DNA of 64,000 bases from Delphinapterus leucas (lineage: Eukaryota; Chordata; Mammalia; Artiodactyla; Monodontidae). This document shows, in pieces, positions 51,621 through 62,420 of this stretch (position 1 is its first letter; the number at the start of each line of letters is the position of its first letter). Under the pieces are notes generated by a model. The model ran no database searches. It was not told the DNA's origin and saw nothing but the letters and a program-made list of their open reading frames with translations. The stretch lies in assembly GCF_002288925.2 (NCBI RefSeq), contig NW_022098001.1, forward strand, positions 4,364,163 through 4,428,162, read 5' to 3'. The position numbers and the translations under genes are program-made.

Positions 51621-51814
51621 TTGTGGTGGCATTAATATCTTAAAAAGCCAAACAGAGACCATGACTATTGTTAATGTTTTAAGCCAAATGACTACGCAAA
51701 CTACATCTTTACACAGGAATTATTTCCAAGTAATTTATACGAGAATGCGAAAGGGAATATATATGAACATTTATTTTACTCTCCAAGCACTATGCTAAAA
51801 TCTATCAAAAATGT

Positions 51815-52870
51815 TATTTCATTCATTCATACATTCAACAATTATTTATTGGGTGTGTCCTAGATCCTGGTGAAATACCAAAGATAATCTGTTTTCATGG
51901 AACTCATGATCTTGTTAGGGACAAAAAAGAATAAACACATCAAGGGTAAATAAGTGTAATTTTAGGTATAGCCAAGGTACAGAGACAATGACAAAACTGT
52001 GTTTGCTTTGTTCTGTTTTGTTTTTTAAGTAGTTAGTCGAGAAAGGCCCTGCCTCAGAGAGGGTGTCTGAGCACGTCCCTGAATGAAATCAAGGAGTGAG
52101 TCGTGTGAAGATCTGGAGGTAGAATGTTCCAGGCAGAGGGAAGAGCAACTGCAGAGGCATCAAGGTGGGAATCTGGTATATTCTACAACAGCAAGGAGGC
52201 CAATGTGGTAGCAGTGAAGTCACCAAGGCAGAGAGTGGAAGGAGAAGGGCTAAGAAAAGGCCAGATCGTGGGAGGGATTTGCAGACAACGGTAAAAGGTT
52301 CAGATTTTACTCCAAGGTGGATGGTTTGGGGAAAACCATACTGTGGTTTACATGTTAAAATACCATTCTGGCTACCATGTGAAGAACAGTCTCTAGGGGA
52401 CATGAATGAATACAAGGAAATGGGTTAGAAGGCTGTTGATGACATCTGGTGAGAGGTGATGGTGGCCTGAACCAGGATGATAACTGTGGAGGTGGTGAGA
52501 AGTGATCAGATTTTATGGGTGAATTTGGAAAGTCAGTAAAGACGTAGAAGAATCAAGGACAACTCCAAGGTTTGGGGTCTGAACAACTGAGTGAATAGTG
52601 GTGACATTTATCAAGACACGGAAGACTCAGAGGAGTTTGGAGTTCTGATCTCTACATCTTTATTGTCAAGTAGAGATGTCAAGTAGGCAATTAAAAATAT
52701 GAGTTTGGAGCTCAGAGGAGAGATTGGGGTTGAGATTTAAATATGGCAATTTGCCAATCGGTTGACAGCAGTTAAAACCATGGGGTATAAAGTCGTCTAA
52801 AGAAAAGAGTAGAACACCAAGATCGAGTCCTGGTATTTACCAACATTTAGAAGTTGAATTCTCAGCCAGG
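51815..52870 (+). repeat. Long ancient dispersed repeat, about 1 kb
   Basis: 'attcattcatacattcaaca', 'attatttattgggtgtgtcc', 'gttccaggcagagggaagag', 'cagcaaggaggccaatgtgg', 'cattctggctaccatgtgaa', 'ggacaactccaaggtttggg' and 'agtagagatgtcaagtaggc' appear in the order of a well-known mammalian repeat. It is the longest copy in the window and carries the 3' portion missing at 15950-16795. The class is not assigned from memory. The open frames inside it are not genes. Confidence 0.65.
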
Positions 52871-52984
52871 GAAACTGAGAAAGTGTATCCAGTAAGGTGG
52901 GGGAAAAGAATAGAGCATCCTGTCATGGAAACCAAGTGACAAAAGTGTTTCAGGTAGGAGGGAGTGATGGGCTAAGTACATGAG

Positions 52985-53150
52985 GCTCACTTAAGCCTCT
53001 CAATCAAGCAGATATGAATTGGACTGGTACCCACTTTGATTTTTTCAAACAGATGAGGAAAATGAAGTTAAGAGAGGTCAATTAACTTTACAAATGCCAC
53101 AGTACTAATGAGCGTTAGTTAGGACTCATACCGGTGTGTTCTGATTTGAA
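52985..53150 (-). mobile_element. MIR fragment, minus
   Basis: 'aaacagatgaggaaaatgaa', 'gttaagagaggtcaattaac' and 'gcgttagttaggactcatac' are reverse-complemented MIR core. Confidence 0.75.
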
Positions 53151-54599
53151 AAATGATAATTTCCACATTTTCAGAGTGTATGGATATTTAAACATAGAGA
53201 TGAGAGCTATTACAGAATCACAATGAGTGAAAATTTGGGTAAGACTAATCATATTCATCTATTAGAGAAAGAAAACAACTAACAGTTAACAGTCATGTTT
53301 TGTGGGGAGAAACACATAAATTCCCAAAGATGCTTGTCCTTACCACTATTTCCCTGTATTGTTAATTTTGCAGAACCATTTGCCACTGTACGTTCATAAC
53401 CTTGATATACATTTTATTCTGTCCTCAGACTAAATCAGTTGTTAGGTTATAAAGGTTTACACTCTTAATAACTCAGTGACAAGATAGTTGAGCATCCTGT
53501 ATGCTGTAAGCAAGAACCTGTGTAATTCCAGATTTGTATGACATTACTGTAAAATGCTCTATGCCAAGACTTTTATTTTATGTGATGTAACCAAAGCTGA
53601 AGCACCTTTTGGTATGAAATCCCTTTGCTATTGCCTAACACCATAAAATTTCTGGCAGCAAAGGGCTGCCATTTGGAGAGAGGATGCATACTACTCTACA
53701 ATGAAAGAATCATGAAATGAATCACAGTGATTCTCTGTGCATCCCAGGCCATTTATAAGTCTACCAAACAAAGTTTAGTTTGTTGCTTAGACTAAAATAA
53801 AATGTATTTGAAAATAATTTACCAGTAAACTTCTCAGAATAAATTCCTCACCTGGGGAGGATATAATATAAAATGTGACTTCTTTTTAAAAGTTTCTAGA
53901 CTGTGAGCTTCAGGCAAACAACAACAATGGTAATGAGAAAGCTGTGGACGTCTCTATACTTGTGTGGTTCCAATATGTCACCTACCTGTCAAATAATTTT
54001 TTTTATCAAAATTTAGCCTAAGGTATGCTACATCAAATATTCATACAAATGGCATACAAGTGGCAAGTTTGTGGTCAAAATTAACAGAAGAAAGTAAAAT
54101 CTGTCACAGGCAAACAAATACATAATATATACACACATATTTATGTTCAAATGCACACATATATATCATACACACGAGCCATTTAATGTACCAATTCATT
54201 ATTAAGAATATACAATTGATATAAAACCGTTATCAGAATGTAGACTAGATAAAACTTAATTTTGGAATCTTGAAATTCATCTGGACCAGGTTCAGTTTAG
54301 CACAAGCTTCTCTTTAGAGTATGTCAGGTAGGAAATATAAGCAGTAGCAATGAACTGTGTTAGGCATTGTTTACCCAAAGTTGAATATTTCTAGTAATTA
54401 GACAAAGAGACAAACTCACTATTTAAAAGGCAGCACATCTCCCACTTATATTGACCAAAATCTACCTTCTTATAATTTGCATTCACAGAATAAAATCAAT
54501 AATTTTTCTGCATGAGAGGCCTTCTGAAAGCAGTCTATGTTGTCTCCAATTGTAATGGACCCTTATGAAATTGCCCAGAATCTCTACTGTTTTGAAAAC
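53151..54599. other. Low-copy interval
   Basis: No exon is seen. There are short alternating AT/CA tracts around 54125-54175. Confidence 0.5.
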
Positions 54600-55015
54600 T
54601 ACTTCTCCTCTATCTTCTGGCCCTGGTCCAGAGATGGTCACTTATGCTAGGACAATAAGTCTCTCTGTAGGGTTTTTGATGATAAACCCAAAGAGTCCAG
54701 GACAGATATCACTGGTGGGTGCAACTATGAGCTGTAACGATCAGAGGCTTCTCCCCATTGAAGGAGCAGCTGGAAGGGAGAGGAAGGAGAATGGGGCTGA
54801 CCGGGAGAAACCAAAAGCCATAACAGACGTTGAAGGTGTCTTGATGGGTAGTGAACCTTTGTTACTAATATTTATATCTTGAGGCCCCGTGAATCCCTCC
54901 CCTAGGTTTCCAGAAGACATCTCACAGTTCTGATAAAAATTTTCCCCTTTTCCTTAAGCTGATTCAATAGCATTTCCATTGCTCGCACCCAAGGGTCCTT
55001 GATACATTCTTATTT
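54600..55015 (+). mobile_element. LTR-like remnant, same type as 22755-23070
   Basis: 'gcagctggaagggagaggaa' and 'cttaagctgattcaatagca' with the end 'cccaagggtccttgatac' parallel an LTR ending in 'cttaagccagtttgagttgg ... accaagagtcctgactaatac'. It is diverged and noncoding. Confidence 0.45.
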
Positions 55016-55039
55016 ACTTCAATTAATGAACATGTGAAC

Positions 55040-55120
55040 TAGAGCAGCCCAGGTCTAAAATCCAGGTACCGCCATCAACAGTGTGACTTTCTCCAAGTTC
55101 TCTGTGCCTTTCAGGACCTA
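55040..55120 (+). mobile_element. MIR fragment
   Basis: 'cagcccaggtctaaaatcca' and 'cagtgtgactttctccaagt' resemble MIR. Confidence 0.5.
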
Positions 55121-55454
55121 TTAGTCCCAACATTTTATTTCCTACATAGAAGCATAGGCAGGGACAAAATACAGGAATGGGGATACAGCTACATCCAAAC
55201 ATGAGTTATGCCATTATGTTTACTTTCAGATGCATTTGCTGTAATTCAGAATTGAAGAGTAAGGAAGGGTGAGGGCATAAGACATCGGGAAAAAAGGATA
55301 AAGAGGCACAGGGAGTTAAAAAAGTAACAATTTTGTCATCATTATACCTAAGGTTGGCCATGAATAGACATGTCCAAATCCAGTTAGGTAACAAGTCCAG
55401 GGAACAGGGGATGAATTCTCTGGAGTGCCCTTACAGACTTTCCCAAGTAATCAT

Positions 55455-55545
55455 GGAACTACTAGCTGCCATCTGAGGGCCCTACCACGCGCCAGCTACC
55501 GGGCTCAGTGCTTTCATACGCTATCTTATTAATTCCTTGGCTTAG
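55455..55545 (-). mobile_element. MIR fragment, minus
   Basis: 'ctaccacgcgccagctaccg', 'ggctcagtgctttcatacgc' and 'tatcttattaattccttgg' are the reverse-complemented MIR 3' end. Confidence 0.65.
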
Positions 55546-56978
55546 ACATCTTTTGGGTATGTTCAGAGAAATAAGAAGACTGCTGGCTATTCCCTGGAGC
55601 CTTTCAGTATGGAGCATGGCTTTAGGTGGTGATTGAGAGAAATGATACTTCGCTGGCTGCCAAGGGTAAGTTCAGGAAAATAACTGCGAGTGAGAGAGGG
55701 AAGACGGCTCACCCGTGGAACCCAGGAGAGCTTGTCACTGAACTCTGCTGGGCTGAGAGGAGAAGAGTAAAGCTGAATGCCAAATGATTATCTGGTACTT
55801 AGCGCAAAACAAAATACAAGAATATATCTAAATTTACTATCATTTTAAAATATCCATAGTGAAGGTTAAAAGGCATTATTTTCTCAGAAAATCTGACAAA
55901 ATACTGCAACAATCATACTAAAGTCTGAAAGATTTAGCCACTGAAAAGGATTCCTGAGCCTATACTAGAGGCATTACTTATAAACAAGTTTCTCAACTTA
56001 TTAAGACTATTGCTATAAAACCTCAGATACACGTTATAAATAAACTGCAATAACACAACATAACATACTCCAGTTCTACAAAAATAGTTAACAAATGAGG
56101 TATAAATATGGTTTCAACATTTCAAAAAAAAAAAAGGAAAATGAGCAGTCATCCCCTAAATCTGTTTAGCTTACATCAACTATAAAACAGCTTAAGTTAA
56201 ACAAAAGAAGGAAGAATGAAATAAATGAGTGAATTCAAGAGAATAAAAACTTCGAAAAATACCATGACGGGGACATTCGGACTAATATTTGTCATTTACC
56301 AAGACATACTAATAAGTTGAAAAAAGTGAAATCCCCCCCTTTATTCAGTAGAACCTCAGTGTTTCAAATCATTTCTTTTGGTACATGTGCAGTTTTTCTT
56401 TACTTTGTAAAAATCTCTCTCCTCGTTGATAAACTTGAAGGAAACACGAAGTCATCTTACAAAAATTTCAGAGTATTTGAATTCCCAAATTCACCATTAA
56501 CAGACAGACTGTAGTCTCAAAACACTGAACTCATCATTGTTAATAGAAAGCTTTTGCGTGTATTTTTTATTATCAAGTACAACTTTGTGTTTTAGGAACA
56601 TCTGTCTTCACACTGTAGACTAAAATCACCAGGAATATACTATCTTAAATACTTGAGCAAAACTCAGTAAAAGATACAGTAGGCAAACATTGTGGTCGGC
56701 TCAGCAGTGATTACCAACTCATGCTCCAAATTCACTATAAAATGAAAATCAATATTTCCACAAGTTCCTGCAACATAAAAGATAACCTTCATTGATTTTT
56801 CTAGACTTAGGCCTCTCTGATAAAATCTAATATAAATTTTCAACCATGAGGATTTGGATCAGAGCAGGGGTGATAAGTCCTGCACATCTCTTAAGAGGTG
56901 GAGAATTTTTTTTTTTAAAGTGCACGTTCATACTATTTATAATTTGCCCTGTGCAAGTGAAAGCCTTTTCCACCAGTA
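55546..56978. other. Low-copy interval
   Basis: No exon or repeat is recognised. Confidence 0.5.
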
Positions 56979-57200
56979 CTATCTGGAATCTCTTCTAATT
57001 TTTATTACTGTGAGGCTAAAGCCTGTTCCAGATAATTTGGAAATTTCAGGGGAGTTGTGATAGGGCTGATGGTGTAGCCCTGGCTGACTTGAGAAAGGAG
57101 CGAACCGGTAATAGCCTCCATGGCTGTGCTGATTAAATGTTGCCATAGATGAAAGGCCTGCCATTGCCGCAATAAATTAACCAATCACACAAATCCCAAG
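56979..57200 (-). other. Repeat-free block with a 61-codon minus-strand frame of unusual composition
   Basis: On the ZFPM2 sense strand an ATG-started frame at 57164-56979 encodes a peptide rich in His, Gly, Ser and Tyr ('NQHSHGGYYRFAPF'). I do not recognise it. No good acceptor precedes it, and only a weak donor-like 'cacagtaata' is inside it. Just upstream on that strand is 'gattggttaatttattg', which combines a CCAAT-box complement and an HNF1-like half-site. It is more likely a noncoding element than a coding exon. Confidence 0.3.
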
Positions 57201-57383
57201 TCAGTGCTAATCCTTCCTTGATACTCTGATCCTCTGATCAGCTCAAGGAGGTAAAGAAACTGGCTTGTGACGCTTGGTGCTCTAACCCCTGGATTTCATG
57301 TACACAACGAGCTAATGATATCTTGCTGACCAGTTCAATGGGATGAACTTCTCTCACAACCCTTAGGGAACACCACAGCCTTC

Positions 57384-57432
57384 TTAAAAAAAAAAAGAAT
57401 GAAAGAAAAGAAAAGAAAAAATGAAAAGAAAA
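57384..57432. repeat. A-rich (GAAAA)n-like simple repeat
   Basis: A run of A interrupted by G and occasional T ('gaaagaaaagaaaagaaaaa'). Confidence 0.8.
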
Positions 57433-57639
57433 ACTGACAAGCAGGAGGTCTTGTGTTTTACTAGGAAAACGGCAGGCAAACTTTCTAGCACTTGCTAACT
57501 AAAATAATCATGAAGCCAGGACCAAAGTATGGCATGTTTTGTATCATTTAGGTTTGGAAATAAATCACAGAAGGACAAGGATCAAATAGAAGTGGGAATA
57601 CTAAAGAAAGCCCACTGTGGAGAGTGGCATTTCAAGAGA

Positions 57640-57960
57640 GTAATGTGGCCATTTTTATTTTTTATTGTGCCCTTGGTTCAGTTTTGAAGCAGCTCTCCGT
57701 GGCGTATTCTGGATATGTTTGTAGGTGCACATTTTGGATTTCTGCAAATTCTGTTAGAAATGCGATGCTCCATAGCACTCTGCTGGTGTGATTAGAATCT
57801 GATTTAGGAATAGACTCATTTAATCAATTAGCAGAAGGTCTGGCCACATGCAGTGTCTTCCTGTTAATTATGTGAATGCTGCTTCTGCAGCAGAGTTTGT
57901 GAAATTGAGTCTGTGTTGGATGCATTAGTGGACTTCATAATTGGGGAAAGTTTTTTGTAT
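57640..57960. promoter_or_regulatory. Candidate conserved noncoding enhancer
   Basis: Repeat-free block with homeodomain-type words 'tttaatcaattagcag' (about 57819-57834) and 'ctgttaattatgtgaatg' (about 57861-57878), the near-palindrome 'ctgcttctgcagcag' and a 'cttcataattgggg' end. The style matches deeply conserved intronic enhancers of developmental regulators. There is no open frame with splice sites. Conservation is inferred and not measured. Confidence 0.45.
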
Positions 57961-59800
57961 ATAGTAATTGGTTGCTAGAAGTAAGAAGGCTCTAGGGTTT
58001 TTCTCCAGGGTTTCACACATAAAGAGTTTCTGAAAGGACTTCATTATCTTTCTTGGTCAGTCCCAAGAAATTAGAACCAATTCTTTTATAAGGCAGATGT
58101 AGGAAAAAGGAGGAAGGTGTAGAAAATCGGCTTTCTGGAAATAAAACTAGAGTTTATTTAATATGAGAAACTGGAAGGTGAGGTAAGATACTTTTGTGGA
58201 CATATATGGAATTATTTTATTTTTGAAGGGAGATGAAGGGAAGAATTGATAATTTTCCCAAAAGTTAATTTAAAAAAATCTACCGGGTCAGTAAAATTTA
58301 ATCACACTTAAGCAACCTGATGGAGCAAAGCTCAAAGACTACAACTATAACTTGGCAAGTGCATATTCTAAAAAGTCCTTTATAGAAATAACAGCAATCA
58401 TTGCAATCATTTCTCTCTCCTATAAAACTTCCCTGGATGTTAACTATCTTGTCATTCACCTTCTTTTTTATTTACATGATGCTCATGTGTGTGTAGTACA
58501 GCTTTCTCAAGTGACCTTCCCAAAGGCGGTCCTTCCCACTGCTGGACCGGGAATGAGTGAGTCTGGCTGTAAGGGGCGGATCTCATGGGAATTAATTAGT
58601 CAGAACACGAGAAGAACACAGCTTACTCCCTGCAAGGCATTCTGGGCCAACACTGCAGAAAAACACAGCCATTTCTGACCAAAAAGAAGCAAAAACAGCA
58701 AAAAAAACCCACCTTTTTTCCAAGAACAACAGATGTTATAACAGTCCAGAGAGGTACTAAAGTAAGTTTTATGCAGCAGAACAACAGGGCTGGAAAGAAC
58801 TTAAATAATGATCCTCTGTAGAATTTAATCCTTTGGAGTTATCTGATGTCCAACACCTGCAATATCTATTCAAATTTAATATTTATCCTCATTAACAGTC
58901 TTCTATAATGTAGTGATAGTGCAACAGTGCTAGGAGGAATTTGATTCACTACCATTCCCAAATGAAAGACACTATTCACGGGAAAAATTAAATAGGAGAC
59001 CATTTAAAAGATGCTGTAGTACATAGAGATTTTCTTACTAACTTAGGATAAGGATAACTCAAATATATTACTATGCTATCCTTTTATTATTAAATTAAGA
59101 TGGGTTGATATCTGTATCATTATTATTAGAATATTTATCTGTATTGAATAGAAAGAAAAACAAGAAAAGTTGGAAATGGCTTAAACGTAAAAAAACCCCA
59201 CAATTTTTCTCTTTACTCTTCTATCACAGTTATTACTTCATACACAGCTGTGCTTTCATCTAGTGTCAATGAGGATAAACCTAGTATGTGTATGAGAAAA
59301 TCACACAGGTGAGAAGTTTGTCTGTTCTCTTTCTCTCATTCACACACACACATACACAAAACCTTCTAAATGACGAATATTTAAAACATATCATCTCATA
59401 TCCAGTTTTTAATAAGTAGAAATGTTTCAGCATCTGACACTACTTTTATCCAAATTATATGAATTTTCAAGATGATTAGAAATATACACAGAAAACAAAA
59501 TAAGGTTTTTAAAACTTACGTGTCAATTTCTGCCAATCCAAAGGTTTCTTCCTGATTTTCAGAGATGCTAAACAGGGCCCAGGCATAACAGGGCCCTAAC
59601 ATTCAATTTAAACCAAAAATTCAGCATCTATTAATAATGTCCCTTCTATCACAGATACCAGGATGCAACTTTCATATATACTGGGTAATGCTAAGGATGC
59701 AGCCATTATACCAAAGAGCAATCTTGGGAAATGGAAGCGCAAATATATAAGCCTGAAAAATAGAAATATTTCAATGTACAATTTGAATTCCAGTTTTTAT
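57961..59800. other. Low-copy interval
   Basis: No exon is seen. A short imperfect CA run lies near 59340-59358. Confidence 0.5.
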
Positions 59801-59969
59801 TTTATTTTTTTAAGTCTTTATTGAATTTGTTACAATATTGCTTCTGTTTTATGTTTTGGTTTTTTTGGCTGCGAGGCATGTGGGATCTTAGCTCCCTGAC
59901 CAGGGACTGAACCCACACCCACTACATTGGAAGGCGAAGTCTTGACCATTGGACCACCAGAGAAGTCCC
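59801..59969 (-). mobile_element. Older CHR/Bov-tA-like tRNA SINE, minus
   Basis: 'ggctgcgaggcatgtgggat', 'ctccctgaccagggactgaa' and 'accattggaccaccagagaa' read as the reverse complement of a cetartiodactyl tRNA-derived SINE. This subtype has 'ctggtggtcca' in place of 'ctggtggcgcag' in the head and differs from the five young CHRs. Flanks show only an imperfect duplication ('gaattccagttttta' before, 'gagttctacttttta' after), which fits greater age. Confidence 0.85.
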
Positions 59970-61289
59970 TGAGTTCTACTTTTTAAAGAACAATATCATT
60001 AACTAAACTTCTAGAGTAAGAAACAAGAAGCAAGGCAGGGAGTATGTCTGCTCCTTTCCTAGTGCTATATGCTGAAAATCACCATAGATGCTACCTTGCT
60101 TAATTGACGTTTTAGAGATAAAGCAACTGGGGAGAGAGGTACAGAGATCCTTTATCTACTTGGGAATCTCATAAATACATGCACAAAAGAAAGCAGATCA
60201 AGGTCTAATACACAGAGATCTCCTCTGTCCTGAGTTACTGTATATGATGATGAAGCAAACGCTTTTAGGAAAGAAATAATTTAACTATCCCAAGCTCTTT
60301 TCTCACCCCTGCTATGCAAGAGAAGCTTTGGATCCCAAATTAACCAAGAAACTTCTAGAAGCTTTAGGATTGATGCTAAACTTGAAAAGGTTTTCAGAGG
60401 AAAAGTAGAATACCTTCTTTCCCTACATATGGCATACCAGAATGGTTAGGGAGCTTGCAAATCTCTCTGCAGTGGGGATAGTGCTAATAAGGAAGATGTA
60501 ACCTTTATTATAAATGGGCTTCTTTTCTTTCTCTCTTTTTTTAAGAAAAATGCAGAGACTGAAAGAAAAGGAGAATGAAAGAAAACTCCTTTGCTCTTTC
60601 TCTGATTTTTATCATCTGTTTTGTTTTCTCTCTTGATTTCTCTTCATTTATTTCTATTCCTTTTACTCTATCTAGACTAGGCATGTAACCAACAGTAATC
60701 CAAACATGTGTTCACTCATACAATTTACAACCTGCTCTTCTGTTCTGACATCAATACCACTATTTGCCATAAGTGTTTAAAGGATACACAGAATTAGTGT
60801 CCACTAAATACCAAAATACTTCACTCCTTTTGGTCAATTTTATCACACGACTCGTCATTTTTTTGTTTTCCTTTCAGACAAAAGTAAGATACCAGCTAAT
60901 TTTGCTTGCTTTGCTTCCCTTTCAGTTCAGCTTCTTTAAAAATACACATAGATTCTGGATAGTTTTGGAAACAAATTATGGGAAAGTAGTATTATACAGT
61001 TCTCCCTTGGGATTTAAGCATGAAGAATACATAGATTAAAAAGGTGTAAGAAAAAATTATGTGCCCACCCAGTGGCTAAAGCCAATAAAAGAGATGGTCT
61101 TAGCCATGAAGTTGATTTTTCAAAAGTTGGCAAAAAAGTTCACCATATTTAATATTCTCTAGCCCATTGAACAGAAAATAACGTCCAGATTTTGGGGGCT
61201 GGCGTGGCAAGTTTCACATAACCTGGATCCTAGTCTTTTCTTTTTACCCTCGTTATTAGCCTTACTTCATCCCAAATTGCTTACATTTC
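59970..61289. other. Low-copy interval
   Basis: No exon or repeat is recognised. Confidence 0.5.
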
Positions 61290-61480
61290 CCCCAAAACCC
61301 TTGTTTGCTTCATGCCTTTGTATATGCTTTTGCTTTTCCCTGGAATTTACATTCCTAATTTATTTGCTGAGTAACTTCATCCTTCAAAAGTTTTCTGAAA
61401 ATTGCCCTCTAGAAGCTTTCCTTGGGCACTTGAGACAGTTAAATGTTTCATCTTCAGACTTACCCTTAGAGGATAATTTC
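61290..61480 (+). mobile_element. L2 LINE fragment, first part
   Basis: 'gcttttgcttttccctggaa' and 'aacttcatccttcaaaagtt' resemble L2 ('ttcctttgcctggaa ... catccttcaggtc'). It appears to be continued by the L2 tail at 61990. Confidence 0.55.
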
Positions 61481-61489
61481 TATTTTATG

Positions 61490-61905
61490 GCTGGCCAGCA
61501 TCTGGTCCAGTTCCTTTTGATAATACCTTCTTGTGTCTTTTGGGGTGATCCCTCCACTGGACACACACACTGGAGTATTAATCTAGGGGCCATTCCCTAC
61601 CTAGCCAAGTGGCAGAGATGTGACCCAGGCTAGACTGATAGGGTACTCCCTTCCTAAACCTAAATCCTGAACAAAGAAAGAAAAAGGCCAAAACTTGTTG
61701 GAGCTCATTCTTGCCTACAGAAGTGCCTTGATAAGACTGCACAGGGGCTCCCACTATTAGACACCTCCCAGCCTCAAGTAGCCCTGATTCTTGTCCCTTT
61801 CTTAACCTGGTTCTTTGACCTTGTTCTATTTCTGTGAACTCCCCCATATCTTCTCCATAAATTCTGTTTCTGCCTCAGTTAGCCAGAGGCTGTTTCTGTT
61901 GTTTA
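61490..61905 (+). mobile_element. LTR-like remnant, same type as 22755 and 54600
   Basis: 'agagatgtgacccaggctag', 'ccataaattctgtttctgcc' and 'cagttagccagaggctgttt' parallel the LTR consensus ('catgtgacccaagctgg ... caataaattccctttttgct'). It sits between two L2 parts. Confidence 0.45.
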
Positions 61906-61989
61906 TTGTTTTTCGTTTTAAAGAAATAATTTCTTGTATGTGCTTCCATCAGAAATCATTTCACTATACTACAGTTTTATGTTTACATA

Positions 61990-62115
61990 TCTGTTACTTT
62001 CATCAGACTGAGCTTCTTGAGGGGAGAGACTAAATCTAAATCATTTGTCTCTCCTCAGTCCCTTGTACAGTGCCTGACCCGTGATGTGGATTCAAAAAGT
62101 GTTTGTTGAATATAG
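61990..62115 (+). mobile_element. L2 LINE 3' end
   Basis: 'cagactgagcttcttgaggg', 'cagtcccttgtacagtgcct' and 'gtgtttgttgaatataggta' are the L2 tail. Confidence 0.85.
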
Positions 62116-62184
62116 GTAAGACTTCATGAGTGAATCATGATTAACGTTGAGTGCGGAAGAGGGCCATTATTAGAATGGGACTGT

Positions 62185-62420
62185 AGGAAGGCAGTACAAT
62201 AATTAAAGTAGTTAAGAACTTTTAAGTCAGACCAGAGTTCAAATACAGGATTCGCACTTATTAACTGAGTGCTTTTGGAGGAGTAACTGAAACCTCAGTT
62301 TCATCTGTAAAATGGATGAACTAGATCAGCGTCAGAGAGCTGTGAATGTATAAAACAACAAGACACTTAGCTCAGTCCTTGGCACTAAAAATATCTACTA
62401 TTAATATTTAGGTTGTGAAT
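62185..62420 (+). mobile_element. MIR SINE, nearly full length
   Basis: 'agtagttaagaacttttaag', 'agaccagagttcaaatacag', 'gtttcatctgtaaaatggat' and 'cagtccttggcactaaaaat' follow MIR. Confidence 0.85.

Noticed and set aside
52089..52428. Open frames on both strands (87 and 108 codons)
   Set aside because: They lie wholly inside a long ancient dispersed repeat.
54565..54882. A 105-codon plus-strand frame
   Set aside because: It overlaps an LTR-like remnant, lacks splice sites and has no recognisable domain.
61277..61633. A 118-codon plus-strand frame, hydrophobic at its start
   Set aside because: It spans an L2 fragment and an LTR-like remnant. There is no splice context or family resemblance.
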